A DNA stretch of 44,237 bases from Peribacillus kribbensis DSM 17871. GTDB taxonomy: Bacteria > Bacillota > Bacilli > Bacillales > DSM-1321. The position numbers were made by a program, and so were the translations under genes. Shown here in pieces: positions 32,900-40,676 of this stretch (the stretch's first letter is position 1; every line of letters begins with the position of its first letter). The stretch lies in assembly GCF_000430765.1 (NCBI RefSeq), contig NZ_KE387238.1:258113-302349 (forward strand), read 5' to 3'. Under the pieces are notes generated by a model. That model was not told the origin of the DNA. It did no database searches and saw only the letters and a program-made list of their open reading frames with translations.

Positions 32900-32962
32900 G
32901 TAACTCATATATACAAAATTTTAAAGTACGCACTTTATTTTCATATAGTGACTTAAAAGTAA
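32900..32962 (-). promoter_or_regulatory. hxlA promoter with candidate HxlR sites
   Basis: Two inverted repeats lie upstream of hxlA: ACTT-AA-AAGT (32951-32960) and AAAGT-ACGC-ACTTT (32923-32936), centres 26 bp apart. On the minus strand the second covers a poor -35 (AAAGTG), 17 bp from a TATATA -10. A weak -35 covered by an operator fits activation by HxlR, which in B. subtilis binds two sites upstream of hxlA. Assignment of these repeats to HxlR is inference. Confidence 0.5.
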
Positions 32963-32993
32963 GGTAGTATCAAAAAACATACTATGGAGGCAC

Positions 32994-33030
32994 AAAAGCA
33001 CCATACAGAATAATCTGTACGGTGTTTATT
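32994..33030. terminator. Terminator of hxlR
   Basis: CACCATACAGA pairs with TCTGTACGGTG (one G-T pair) around ATAA, with T-rich tails on both sides (TTTATT and, on the minus strand, GCTTTTG). Confidence 0.8.
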
Positions 33031-33069
33031 ATTCGATAAACCTTCACATATATACTGGTTAATCCTTCT

Positions 33070-33432
33070 TCATTCTGCTGGCTGCAGAATGAAGACATCA
33101 TCCTTCATGACCGTTTTGCTGTAGGTTTTTCCCCACTCATACATGGCATCAATAATGGGAATCAGGCTCGTTCCTTCAGCGGTGAGAGAATATTCAACTT
33201 TTGGAGGAACAACCGGATATACTTCACGATGGATGATCAAGTCGTCTTCAAGCTCTCTCAGCTGGTTTACCAGCATGCGCTGGGTAACACCCGGCATTAG
33301 GGATTTCAGTTCCCCAAACCGCTTTGTACCATTTTTCAGATGCCATAATATCAGCATTTTCCATTTACCTCCAATTACGGCTAGGGTCAATTCCTTTTCA
33401 CAGCTGAAGGTTTTTCCACTTAAATGTCCCAT
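33070..33432 (-). CDS. hxlR: HxlR, MarR-like activator of hxlAB
   Basis: A 120-aa winged-helix regulator of the HxlR family, the formaldehyde-responsive activator of hxlAB in B. subtilis. It keeps the family cysteine in [20 protein letters not shown] (C11), thought to sense formaldehyde or other electrophiles, and the HTH/wing blocks [20 protein letters not shown] and [17 protein letters not shown]. The start at 33432 gives the same length and N-terminus as B. subtilis HxlR and has GGGAG about 8 nt upstream; ATG at 33453 is an alternative (+7 residues). It is upstream of and co-directional with hxlAB, separated by its own terminator. Confidence 0.92.
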   Translation of the reverse strand: MGHLSGKTFSCEKELTLAVIGGKWKMLILWHLKNGTKRFGELKSLMPGVTQRMLVNQLRELEDDLIIHREVYPVVPPKVEYSLTAEGTSLIPIIDAMYEWGKTYSKTVMKDDVFILQPAE

Positions 33433-33542
33433 CCTTGTTCTCCCTTTTTCCATTTATCCTTAGTTCTTCACCGCCAAACGCAGTGACTTTTTAAAAGTAT
33501 ACAATACGAAAATGGTTCTTGTATAGAACAGAGCCCCGAGCC

Positions 33543-34409
33543 CTAAATGGCATGGATGGTTACAAACGTCCTCAACGCCTCTCCCCCTCCGATTTTTGGC
33601 AGGGCTTCCTTCCTGTTCATTTCGCCGGGCAGAGCCATCCATGGCTCCACACAGACAAATGGCTGATCTTCTTCTGCCCATAAAACGATATATGGAAATT
33701 CAGGACCATATTCCATCTTGATCGTTTTATCTGCTTCCGGCAGCTTGAACGCTATTTCCTTTTGAACAGCATCCAGAAGGACCAAAGATTCCTTCTTCCC
33801 TTCAAGGTCTAGGTTTTTCTGAATGGGATAATGCTTCCCATCATTATAATCCAGATATGTTTTTGCATCGGTATCGTAAACGAGCCCCTTCTCCCTTGTT
33901 TTAAAATAGGGATGGAAACCCGCATATAAAGGCATGGATGCCTTTGAGTTGTTTCTATATTCCTGATGGATGGAGAGGCTGTGACCTGTAAGGATATAGG
34001 TGAACAAAACCTCGAATTCGAATGGATATTCATTCAATGTGTCTTGATTGCTTCTGATTCTTAAAGTAATCGAAGCTTGATCCTCATTACACTGAGATCC
34101 AGACACCTGCCAGGATAGATTCCTTGCAAATCCATGATTTTTCATTTTATAGGTTGTTCCATCCCAATCATATTCCGAATTCTTCAGCTGTCCTGAAATA
34201 GGGAATAATACAGGAATCCCTCCCCTGACATTTTTGGAAAGATTATGAAGGGTTTCCTCGTTTAAAAATAATAATTCCGTATGGCCGACCCCAAAGCCCG
34301 TGATTATGCCCCCTCTTTCAGGAGCTATCTTCACCCAGGCAGATCCATCAGGGGAGGTTAATTGATACAGTGTCAAACTTTGTTCTTTATATGTAAGAAT
34401 CTGATACAC
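33543..34409 (-). CDS. Aldose 1-epimerase-family protein (mutarotase-like)
   Basis: A 288-aa beta-sandwich sugar-binding protein of the galactose mutarotase superfamily, closest in pattern to hexose-6-phosphate mutarotases (YeaD type). Typical features are VRGGIPVLFPISGQL, the first conserved histidine in YKMKNHGFAR, the second in YAGFHPYF, and the late glutamate in VCVEPWMALPGEMN. The GTG start is chosen because AAGGAGGAAGGAAGC lies just upstream. It interconverts anomers of a hexose or hexose phosphate; which sugar is not clear. Confidence 0.85.
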   Translation of the reverse strand: MYQILTYKEQSLTLYQLTSPDGSAWVKIAPERGGIITGFGVGHTELLFLNEETLHNLSKNVRGGIPVLFPISGQLKNSEYDWDGTTYKMKNHGFARNLSWQVSGSQCNEDQASITLRIRSNQDTLNEYPFEFEVLFTYILTGHSLSIHQEYRNNSKASMPLYAGFHPYFKTREKGLVYDTDAKTYLDYNDGKHYPIQKNLDLEGKKESLVLLDAVQKEIAFKLPEADKTIKMEYGPEFPYIVLWAEEDQPFVCVEPWMALPGEMNRKEALPKIGGGEALRTFVTIHAI

Positions 34410-34481
34410 AGCTTCCTTCCTCCTTCAACGTTTTATGTACTTCTTATACCTGTCTGCATATGAAAGAACATTTTTTTGTGA

Positions 34482-34487
34482 TATAAT
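34482..34487 (+). promoter_or_regulatory. Extended -10 promoter of the exonuclease gene
   Basis: TATAAT preceded by TGA (TG-A-TATAAT), with a weak -35; about 120 nt leader before the start codon. Confidence 0.5.
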
Positions 34488-34608
34488 AGTTAATTGGCTG
34501 CAATATTTTTATTTAACATATAAAGTCCTCTTTCCCTTAAAGGAATCCTGGACAAGCCTCTAAAACAAATCAGCCAGTGAAAAGTGTTCAATGAAAAAGG
34601 TGAATTCA

Positions 34609-35424
34609 ATGAATTATATAGTAGTCGATGTTGAAAGAAATAGCTTTAAATACGAAACAGTGAAGCCGAGTGAAATTATCGAAATTGGGGCTGTCAAAAT
34701 CCTTGAGGATGGAACGATTGCAGATAAATTTTCCGCCCTCATTAAGCCTTCCTGCCCTCTTTCAAAATTCACCACGAAGCTTACCCACATTACAGATGAC
34801 GATGTAAGGAACGCCCCTGTATTTAAAGAAGTATACCCAAAGTTTGTTGAGTTTTTAGGGGAAGATTATGTATTTGTTTCCTGGGGCAAGGAGGACTACC
34901 GGTTCTTTGAGGCAGACTGCAGCCGCAGCGGACTTCAAATGTTCACCCCCGCCTCCCATCTTGATATACAGGAAGTCTATATGTTTGGGATTTTAAATAC
35001 CTTTACTACTCCAAGCCTGGCCGCTTCCCTCGAGGCGCTGAATATTCCTGTGAATGAACATTCCCACAGGGCATTGAGTGATGCAGAAAGCACCTCTCAC
35101 ATCCTTTTGGAGCTTAAAAGGCGGATCGACATCCATTCTGTCGAAAAGCCTAAAAGATATGCAGAAAAACAGTTTTTTACTGACGGAAGAATAAACAGTG
35201 CAGGAAAAAGAAAATATTCCAAGCTCATTCAATCCGTTCTGAAAAAGACTCAAAATGAACAAATTACCTGGCTTGAATTCAGCTCCCATCCAAAGTGGAG
35301 AGAATATGTGGAGGATTTTCAGGTCAGCCCTGCTTTGGAAAGCTTCTATGAGGGCCAGTTTGATCAATTCAAGGGGCATATCCTAACTAACAGTAAACCA
35401 AAAGAAACGGCTAAGCCCATTTAG
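34609..35424 (+). CDS. DEDDh 3'-5' exonuclease-domain protein (KapD-like)
   Basis: A 271-aa protein with an N-terminal DEDDh exonuclease domain (about 1-180): motif I V-D-V-E in IVVDVERNSF, motif II in the WGKEDYRFFEAD region, and motif III H-R-A-L-S-D-A in NEHSHRALSDAEST. The C-terminal 90 residues are charged and unassigned. In B. subtilis a similar protein, KapD, modulates KinA signalling into sporulation; similarity of the first domain is clear but orthology is inferred. Start ATG at 34609 with AAAAAGGTGA; an in-frame ATG 18 nt upstream lacks an RBS. Confidence 0.82.
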   Translation: MNYIVVDVERNSFKYETVKPSEIIEIGAVKILEDGTIADKFSALIKPSCPLSKFTTKLTHITDDDVRNAPVFKEVYPKFVEFLGEDYVFVSWGKEDYRFFEADCSRSGLQMFTPASHLDIQEVYMFGILNTFTTPSLAASLEALNIPVNEHSHRALSDAESTSHILLELKRRIDIHSVEKPKRYAEKQFFTDGRINSAGKRKYSKLIQSVLKKTQNEQITWLEFSSHPKWREYVEDFQVSPALESFYEGQFDQFKGHILTNSKPKETAKPI

Positions 35425-35442
35425 GAGCCAGCCGTTTTTTGT
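35403..35442 (+). terminator. Terminator of the exonuclease gene
   Basis: ACGGCT pairs with AGCCGT around a 17-nt loop that includes an inner GCCC/GGAGC pairing, then T6. It overlaps the last codons of the gene. Confidence 0.75.
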
Positions 35443-35463
35443 TTTGTGCTGTGTCAATGGTAT

Positions 35464-36696
35464 TTATAAACTTTGAATAGCAGCAATGAATCTTTCCGCT
35501 TCTTCTTCCGAATTGTAAGGCGCCAATCCTGCCCGGATCCAGCCTCCTGAGCGATTGATCCCCAGCTTGTCCGCCAGGGTTGTTGCATAGAAGTCGCCGT
35601 CAGCGATAAAAATGGCATGCTGTTCAGCCAGGATCCTGCATACCTCCCTTGGCTCGTATCCTTCTACCGTAAATGCGATGGTAGGAGTCTTTTGGATGTC
35701 CGCACCCGCCTGATACAAGTTGATAGGTTCCATCCCGCCAAGTGCATCCCGAATCATGTCCGCAAGGGCTCCTTCATGCTCCTCGATCTGCCGGATGCCT
35801 GAGACGATACGCTCCCTCCGTGTACTTCCAGTTCCCATCTGTTCGAAGAAGGCGATGGCCGGCTGTATACCCGCAATGCCTTCGTGATTTTGGGTTCCTG
35901 TCTCCAGTTTATCCGGATAGCAGGACGGAGCTGGTTCCAGCTTGTATGGCTGAAGATCTTTAAATATATTCTCCCGTATAGCTGCTATCCCAATATGTGG
36001 ACCAAAAAACTTATAGGACGAACACAAAAGAATGTCTGCATCAAGCTCATCCCTATCTATCGGGATGTGGGGCGCAGCATGGACGGCATCCACCGCCATT
36101 AGGGCTCCCGCCTTCCTTGCCCGTGCAGCAATTGTTTGAATAGGGGCAATCGTTCCTACTGCATTCGATGCAAGTCCTGCTGCGACCAGCCGGGTCTTCC
36201 TGTTAATGATGGTATCCAAGTCTGATAAGTCCAGAGTCAGTTTCTCTGGATCCACAGGGATCCATCTGATGGTCAGCCCCCGTTCTTCCGCTGCCGACAG
36301 CCATGGATCTACATTGGCCCTGTGATCTAATTCAGTTACAACGATTTCATCGCCCTTTTCCCAATTCCTGCTCAGTGCACGGGCAATGGCAAATGCCAGC
36401 GTAGTCATATTAGCGCCAAAAGCCACTTCCCTCGGATCGACATTCAAAAAGTCTCCGACAGCCTCCTTCGATTCCCTTATGATGTGTTCTGTTTCCACAC
36501 TGGAAGGGAAGGCTCCATGAAGATTCGCCCCTCCATTCTCCATATACCGGGTAATGGCTTGGATTGCTGTGTTAACTGTCTGCGACCCTCCAGGCCCATC
36601 AAAGTAGGCAGCCGGCTTTTCATGGTATTTGCGCCTTAATGCAGGAAACTGCTCACGGACTTTACTTATGGGATAAACTGCGCTCGTATGGTTCAT
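35464..36696 (-). CDS. Cysteine desulfurase-like class V aminotransferase
   Basis: A 410-aa PLP enzyme of the class V aminotransferase fold, of the cysteine-desulfurase-like group (TIGR01976 type) that lacks proven desulfurase activity. Seen are YFDGPGGSQTV at the N-terminus, HRANVDPW, the AVDAVHAAPHIPI block with the PLP-contact aspartate-alanine-histidine, the PLP lysine K229 in SSYKFFGPHIG, and the C-terminal GGWIRAGLAPYN. The catalytic mobile-loop cysteine of IscS/SufS is not recognisable. ATG with GGAGG upstream. Substrate unknown. Confidence 0.87.
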   Translation of the reverse strand: MNHTSAVYPISKVREQFPALRRKYHEKPAAYFDGPGGSQTVNTAIQAITRYMENGGANLHGAFPSSVETEHIIRESKEAVGDFLNVDPREVAFGANMTTLAFAIARALSRNWEKGDEIVVTELDHRANVDPWLSAAEERGLTIRWIPVDPEKLTLDLSDLDTIINRKTRLVAAGLASNAVGTIAPIQTIAARARKAGALMAVDAVHAAPHIPIDRDELDADILLCSSYKFFGPHIGIAAIRENIFKDLQPYKLEPAPSCYPDKLETGTQNHEGIAGIQPAIAFFEQMGTGSTRRERIVSGIRQIEEHEGALADMIRDALGGMEPINLYQAGADIQKTPTIAFTVEGYEPREVCRILAEQHAIFIADGDFYATTLADKLGINRSGGWIRAGLAPYNSEEEAERFIAAIQSL

Positions 36697-36797
36697 TCAA
36701 GATCCTCCGATCATTAGAATCATTCATCATTGATAATTTACACACTGAATGATGGAATCCCTTCCTGGCACAGCGGAAAAATGAAGCTGCTCTTGTT

Positions 36798-37871
36798 TTA
36801 TTTTTTTGCTTCTTCAATGAATTTCACAATAAGTGCCGCTGCGTTTTCCAGATCATCAAGATGGACACAGCCTGTGGCAGAATGAATATATCGAGACGGA
36901 AGAGAAATACAGCCTGCAGCAGCTCCTTCACCGGCCAATGACATGGCCCAGCCATCTGTAGCTCCATGCAAAAGCACTTCACGCTGAAACGGAATGGCAT
37001 TCTTCCGTGCTGTCTGGACTAATTGCTGGGTTAACCATCTGGGAACTGAATTTCCAATCATTCCTGAGTTTGGCGCCCAGTCAAAAAATTTGATGGCAGG
37101 TCCTTTTCCAAGCTCCACGGGTATCTGCTTTTTTTCGATTCCCGGTGTCCCTCCTGCTAATGTAACATCAATTGCAAGGGCGATCTCTGGCTTTACATAA
37201 AAGGCTGCCGGACCGGCACCGCGGATTCCAACTTCCTCCTGTACAGATGCTACACCATATACCGTGGCGTCGATTTCCTTCTCGGAAAGCTGCTTCATCA
37301 CTTCAATCAATACAGCTACCCCGGAGCGGTCGTCCACTGCTTTACCAGTAAATACCTTCGTATTGTTGAGGAAGTGTCCTTCTCTGTCAAAGGTCACATA
37401 ATCCCCTATCTGCACCCCTAATTCTTCCGTTTCTTCCCTTGATGTTGTTCCCGTATCTATAAATAGCTGGGAAATCGGAATCGATTTTGATGCTTCTTCG
37501 GCTGAGACGATATGTGCCGGTTTTCCGCCGGTAATGCCTTTTACTTCCCCTTTTTCAGTATGTATGGACAATACTTGGTTGATGACCATGCGAGGATCAT
37601 GACCGCCCGCGGGAGCAAAATGAATAAAGCCGTCATCATCGATATATTGGACTACAAAGCCTATTTCATCCATATGCGCACTGAGCATGATTTTAAAATC
37701 TGGATCCTTCCCTTTTTTAATAAAGAACTGATTCCCAAGACGATCGGAATGAAATTCATCATAATATCCTGCCAGTGCTTCCTTGGTATAAGACGCAACC
37801 TGTTCCTCCGCTCCTGAGACTCCCGGAATTCTGTCAAGCTCGGTCAACACCTGTGCCAAATTCTTCTCCAA
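36798..37871 (-). CDS. M42-family aminopeptidase (YsdC/FrvX-like)
   Basis: A 357-aa cobalt/zinc aminopeptidase of family M42, which trims peptides as a large tetrahedral oligomer. Metal ligands are seen in SAHMDE (H66, D68), GKAVDDRSG, ASVQEEVGIRG and the late PSRYIHSATGCVHLDDL. ATDG near the C-terminus is also family-typical. TTG start with ATGGAGG 7 nt upstream. Cytosolic peptide degradation is inferred from family. No clear terminator. Confidence 0.92.
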   Translation of the reverse strand: MEKNLAQVLTELDRIPGVSGAEEQVASYTKEALAGYYDEFHSDRLGNQFFIKKGKDPDFKIMLSAHMDEIGFVVQYIDDDGFIHFAPAGGHDPRMVINQVLSIHTEKGEVKGITGGKPAHIVSAEEASKSIPISQLFIDTGTTSREETEELGVQIGDYVTFDREGHFLNNTKVFTGKAVDDRSGVAVLIEVMKQLSEKEIDATVYGVASVQEEVGIRGAGPAAFYVKPEIALAIDVTLAGGTPGIEKKQIPVELGKGPAIKFFDWAPNSGMIGNSVPRWLTQQLVQTARKNAIPFQREVLLHGATDGWAMSLAGEGAAAGCISLPSRYIHSATGCVHLDDLENAAALIVKFIEEAKK

Positions 37872-38067
37872 CTTACTTCCTCCATTCCACCTGGTACTAT
37901 TAGTCTCCAGTTTAAAGATGTTAACAGTTTACAGAGAAACTCTTTTCTAGTCAATAAATTTAGAAAATTGAGAAAAAAGTATAAAATTGCAGACTTATTC
38001 GTTGTGCCTTACCTCTTATGCTGATACACTAATGACTACACTATCTGCCTTATACGGAGGGGTTTTT

Positions 38068-38973
38068 ATGGCTGAAACATTGGCTTGCAAGGATATTATT
38101 TATGCGTTCAGTAAAGATCATAAACCTGTAAAACAGGTTAAGCCAGGCACTACCATTTCAATTGATACATATGATTGCTTTCAAAACCAGATCACTTCAA
38201 GTGAAACGGGAATATCCTCAATCGATTGGGATCAAATTAATCCCGCGACTGGTCCCATTTATGTCGAGACCGCTGAGCCCGGGGACCTCTTAAAGGTAAA
38301 GGTCCAAAGCATAAAATTCTCTGAAACCGGGGTCATGACAGTTGGGCCGGATCTTGGTGTATTAGGTCCGCATCTGGAAAAGTTCGAGGCGAAAATCATC
38401 CCCATTAGAAATAATAAAGCCATTTTTAATGAAAAAATCGAACTTCCCCTGAATCCAATGATTGGTGTTATCGGCGTAGCTCCTGCTGGCGAGCCCGTTT
38501 CCTGCGGGACACCTGGACCGCATGGCGGGAATATGGATACAAAGCTCATTACCGAAGGAGCTGAAATCTACTTCCCTGTTTTCACAGAAGGAGCCTTATT
38601 CGGCCTTGGGGATATGCATGCAGCCATGGGTGACGGTGAAGTCGGGGTATCCGGAATCGAGGTTTCCGGAACAGCAGTTGTCACTTTGGATGTGATCAAG
38701 GGAACATCGCTGAACTATCCACTGTTAGTGAATGATGAAGGAATCGCATTCTTAGTTTCCGCGGAGACACTTGATGAAGCCGTAAGAGTCAGTATTGAAG
38801 AGATGATGGCGTTTCTTCTACCAAAAACAGAGCTTACCATGAATGAATTGACTATGCTTTTCAGTGCTGCAGGGGAAACACAGATCAGCCAGGTGGTTGA
38901 TCCTCTCGTAACCGCCAGATTCTTTATACCTGCACACCTGCTGGAATCACTAGGAATAAAATGGTTTGATTGA
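38068..38973 (+). CDS. Acetamidase/formamidase-family protein
   Basis: A 301-aa member of the FmdA/AmdA amidohydrolase family, which hydrolyses short amides. Family features: VETAEPGDLLKVKV, GPDLGVLGPHLEKF, GVIGVAPAG, the GPHGGNMDTK metal-proximal block and LFGLGDMHAAMGDGEVG. Start ATG at 38068 with GGAGGGG; a longer frame from 37987 lacks an RBS. The stand-alone gene is followed by a promoter-hairpin unit. The true amide substrate is not predictable. Confidence 0.9.
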   Translation: MAETLACKDIIYAFSKDHKPVKQVKPGTTISIDTYDCFQNQITSSETGISSIDWDQINPATGPIYVETAEPGDLLKVKVQSIKFSETGVMTVGPDLGVLGPHLEKFEAKIIPIRNNKAIFNEKIELPLNPMIGVIGVAPAGEPVSCGTPGPHGGNMDTKLITEGAEIYFPVFTEGALFGLGDMHAAMGDGEVGVSGIEVSGTAVVTLDVIKGTSLNYPLLVNDEGIAFLVSAETLDEAVRVSIEEMMAFLLPKTELTMNELTMLFSAAGETQISQVVDPLVTARFFIPAHLLESLGIKWFD

Positions 38974-38988
38974 ATTTACCATACGAAG

Positions 38989-39016
38989 GTTTAAAAAGAG
39001 AGCAATATGGTATAAT
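38989..39016 (+). promoter_or_regulatory. Extended -10 promoter of candidate small RNA
   Basis: TATAAT at 39011-39016 with TGG directly in front (extended -10), and a weak -35 GTTTAA at 38989-38994 (16-bp spacer). Confidence 0.6.
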
Positions 39017-39022
39017 ATAAAT

Positions 39023-39085
39023 ATACTCGTTGCGGGACTTAACCAGGTCGCAACAGTAGGGGCCCGGTTATCCGGGCCTTTTTTG
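39023..39085 (+). ncRNA. Candidate ~62-nt small RNA
   Basis: Predicted transcript between the extended -10 promoter and a strong terminator, with no ORF. Hairpin 1: GTTGCG (39029-39034) pairs with CGCAAC (39049-39054) around a 14-nt loop GGACTTAACCAGGT. Hairpin 2 is the terminator GGCCCGG/CCGGGCC (39061-39078) followed by T6. No family recognised. It could equally be a leader/terminator with a ligand-responsive loop, but no gene follows on this strand for over 500 nt. Confidence 0.5.
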
Positions 39086-39086
39086 C
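39056..39086 (+). terminator. Strong terminator
   Basis: GGCCCGG, loop TTAT, CCGGGCC, then TTTTTT. Confidence 0.92.
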
Positions 39087-39167
39087 TGCGATCCAATATA
39101 CCTGTTTTTTTAAGATGCTCTTGATTATGGTTGGATAATAAGAGTCTTGATAAACTGCTGAGTATAT

Positions 39168-39222
39168 ACAAAAGCAGGTGGGGACGGTCTCCACCTGCTT
39201 TATTTTTAGGGACTTAATGGAT
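39168..39222. terminator. Hairpin/terminator related to that at 30497
   Basis: AAAGCAGGTGG-GGA pairs with TCTCCACCTGCTTT, then TTATTTTT on + and TTTTGT on the minus strand. The arm sequence ACAAAAGCAGG and TCTCCACCTGCTTTATTT matches the hairpin after kimA. Confidence 0.65.
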
Positions 39223-39238
39223 AGCCCCGCTTTTCCTA

Positions 39239-39499
39239 TTATTCTACAGCTCTTCCGCTGCGGTATTCATGAAAGACTGAATTTGAAAGATATTTATGGA
39301 AGAACCATTCTCCTCCGCCGTGACTACGGCAGAAATTAATGACCCCAGTACGACATTTTCCTGTGTCAGTAAATAAGGCCTGTCCCATCAGCCAGATTAC
39401 AATAAAGCTGACCACCATATCTGAAATGACAGCGACCATATTCCTTTTCGTATAATCGGTCTTCCCATTAGTGCCCCGGTAAATCATTAGGTCGCCCAT
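39239..39499 (-). CDS. Doubtful small ORF with one hydrophobic segment
   Basis: An 86-codon frame with GGTGAT five nt before ATG (good complement to the 16S tail) and a terminator-like hairpin downstream. One hydrophobic stretch (VISDMVVSFIVIWLMGQALF) and a C-terminal half with two Cys. Codon use is unremarkable and no family is recognised; it may be non-coding. Confidence 0.3.
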   Translation of the reverse strand: MGDLMIYRGTNGKTDYTKRNMVAVISDMVVSFIVIWLMGQALFTDTGKCRTGVINFCRSHGGGEWFFHKYLSNSVFHEYRSGRAVE

Positions 39500-39544
39500 C
39501 TGGAATCACCCGGGCATTTTTATTTTTATGTATCCTTTATCTGA

Positions 39545-39550
39545 TACAAT
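39545..39550 (+). promoter_or_regulatory. Candidate extended -10 of the leader-EamA unit
   Basis: TACAAT preceded by TGA; start of the leader peptide is 47 nt downstream. The -35 is only a T-rich tract. Confidence 0.45.
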
Positions 39551-39596
39551 AAATACATATTCTTTTAACTAATCTGAAAAAACTGAGGTGAATGAC

Positions 39597-39653
39597 ATGT
39601 ATTGGACCCCATTATTTGAAATCGATGTACCCCCAGCACCCTTCTGCTCTTAA
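39597..39653 (+). CDS. 18-aa leader peptide upstream of EamA transporter
   Basis: A very short ORF, MYWTPLFEIDVPPAPFCS, with a near-ideal SD (GAGGTG, 6 nt from ATG). It is proline-rich near its end (VPPAPF). Its TAA stop overlaps an ATG in the frame of the downstream transporter (TAATG at 39651-39655). After the stop, CCTCCGTT (39672-39679) can pair either with GGAGG at 39660-39664 or, over eight bases, with AACGGAGG (39704-39711), the transporter's own SD. This is the layout of a translational-attenuation leader. Direct evidence is the ORF, SD and complementary segments; regulation is inferred. Confidence 0.6.
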   Translation: MYWTPLFEIDVPPAPFCS

Positions 39654-39654
39654 T

Positions 39655-39713
39655 GGAAGGGAGGAGCTGCACCTCCGTTAAGGGCTGTATCCAACCTAAA
39701 AAAAACGGAGGGT
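39655..39713 (+). promoter_or_regulatory. Alternative RNA hairpins masking the EamA RBS
   Basis: Hairpin A: GGAGG (39660-39664) with CCTCC (39672-39676), loop 7 nt. Hairpin B: CCTCCGTT (39672-39679) with AACGGAGG (39704-39711), loop 24 nt, which hides the SD of the transporter gene. The two share CCTCC and exclude each other. No T-run follows, so control would act on translation. Confidence 0.6.
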
Positions 39714-39718
39714 ATAAC

Positions 39719-40594
39719 ATGAAAAACACCTTATTGGGTTCTTCGTATTTAATGCTGGCTTCAAGTCTTTGGGGCGGCATGTATGTTGTAGTAAAAGTGG
39801 TTGTCTCAGTCATTCCTCCGCTGGAACTTGTTTGGCTCAGGTATGCGGTCGCGATCGTCGCACTTCTCGTAATCGGGCTGATCACCAAACAAAATTGGCG
39901 GATTCAAAAACATCATTTCTTGCTGATCATCGCCATTGGAATCATAGGCAACGCTATTTCCATCGTAACCCAGGAAACGGGCACCATGCTGTCCACGGCT
40001 CAAATGGGAGCCATTATCACGTCTGCCACACCTGCATTTATGGTTGTTTTTGCCCGATTTTTCCTCAGGGAACGAATAACGTTAAAAAAAGCGATATCCG
40101 TCCTTTTAGCAACCATTGGAGTGTTTCTCATCGTGGGCATTGGGGATCTGGATGTATCCAGCAAGCTTGGAGGCCTTTCCCTCCTAATCGCTGCCCTGAC
40201 CTGGGCACTCATGTCTGTACTTGTAAAACGTCTGCCGGATGATTATTCACAAATTGTGGTGACCGCCTATTCCATAGCAACAGCCTTAATCATATTGACT
40301 CCCTTTGTTTTACCAAGATTACATCTGCTTGAAGCCTCTCAGCTGGCACACCCGGCCATCTGGGGAGGGATTCTGTACTTGGGGATTATATCAACAGCGT
40401 GTGGATTTCTGCTTTGGAATCGAGGTTTACAGATGCTCAACGCCGCAAGCGGAGGAATATTTTTCTTCTTTCAGCCTGTGGTTGGGACCCTGCTCGGATG
40501 GCTTATTCTTGGTGAGAAGATCGGCTTTTCCTTTTGGGCTGGCTCCATTTTGATTCTAACGGGGGTCTTATTCGTTATCCGCGAAAAAGAGTAG
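39719..40594 (+). CDS. DMT-superfamily (EamA) transporter 2
   Basis: A 291-aa ten-helix membrane protein with two EamA repeats (about 5-137 and 148-288). Repeat 1 opens LGSSYLMLASSLWGGMYVVVK and repeat 2 LLIAALTWALMSVLVKRL. The start at 39719 has CGGAGGG six nt upstream and gives a normal EamA N-terminus; the frame is also open back to an ATG at 39653 that overlaps the leader peptide stop, which would add 22 hydrophilic residues. It likely exports a small molecule. The leader arrangement suggests induction by something that affects ribosomes or leader translation. Confidence 0.88.
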   Translation: MKNTLLGSSYLMLASSLWGGMYVVVKVVVSVIPPLELVWLRYAVAIVALLVIGLITKQNWRIQKHHFLLIIAIGIIGNAISIVTQETGTMLSTAQMGAIITSATPAFMVVFARFFLRERITLKKAISVLLATIGVFLIVGIGDLDVSSKLGGLSLLIAALTWALMSVLVKRLPDDYSQIVVTAYSIATALIILTPFVLPRLHLLEASQLAHPAIWGGILYLGIISTACGFLLWNRGLQMLNAASGGIFFFFQPVVGTLLGWLILGEKIGFSFWAGSILILTGVLFVIREKE

Positions 40595-40602
40595 GATGTA
40601 AA

Positions 40603-40657
40603 AAGAGGCGGACTCAATAGGCCGATAAAAAAATCGCCTTGTGAGTCGCCTCTCTAT
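40603..40657. terminator. Bidirectional terminator between EamA 2 and the queT operon
   Basis: AGAGGCG-GACTCA pairs with TGAGTC-GCCTCT around a loop with a seven-A run; A5 on the left and a T-rich right flank. Confidence 0.75.
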
Positions 40658-40676
40658 TTGTTTTATCCCTGATTGC

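Noticed and set aside
38950-39171. 73-codon minus-strand frame through the small RNA region
   Set aside because: It runs through a terminator hairpin and has no RBS.
39653-39718. Transporter start at the upstream ATG overlapping the leader stop
   Set aside because: It would add 22 hydrophilic residues unlike EamA N-termini, and the downstream ATG has a strong SD. It may still be used for re-initiation.
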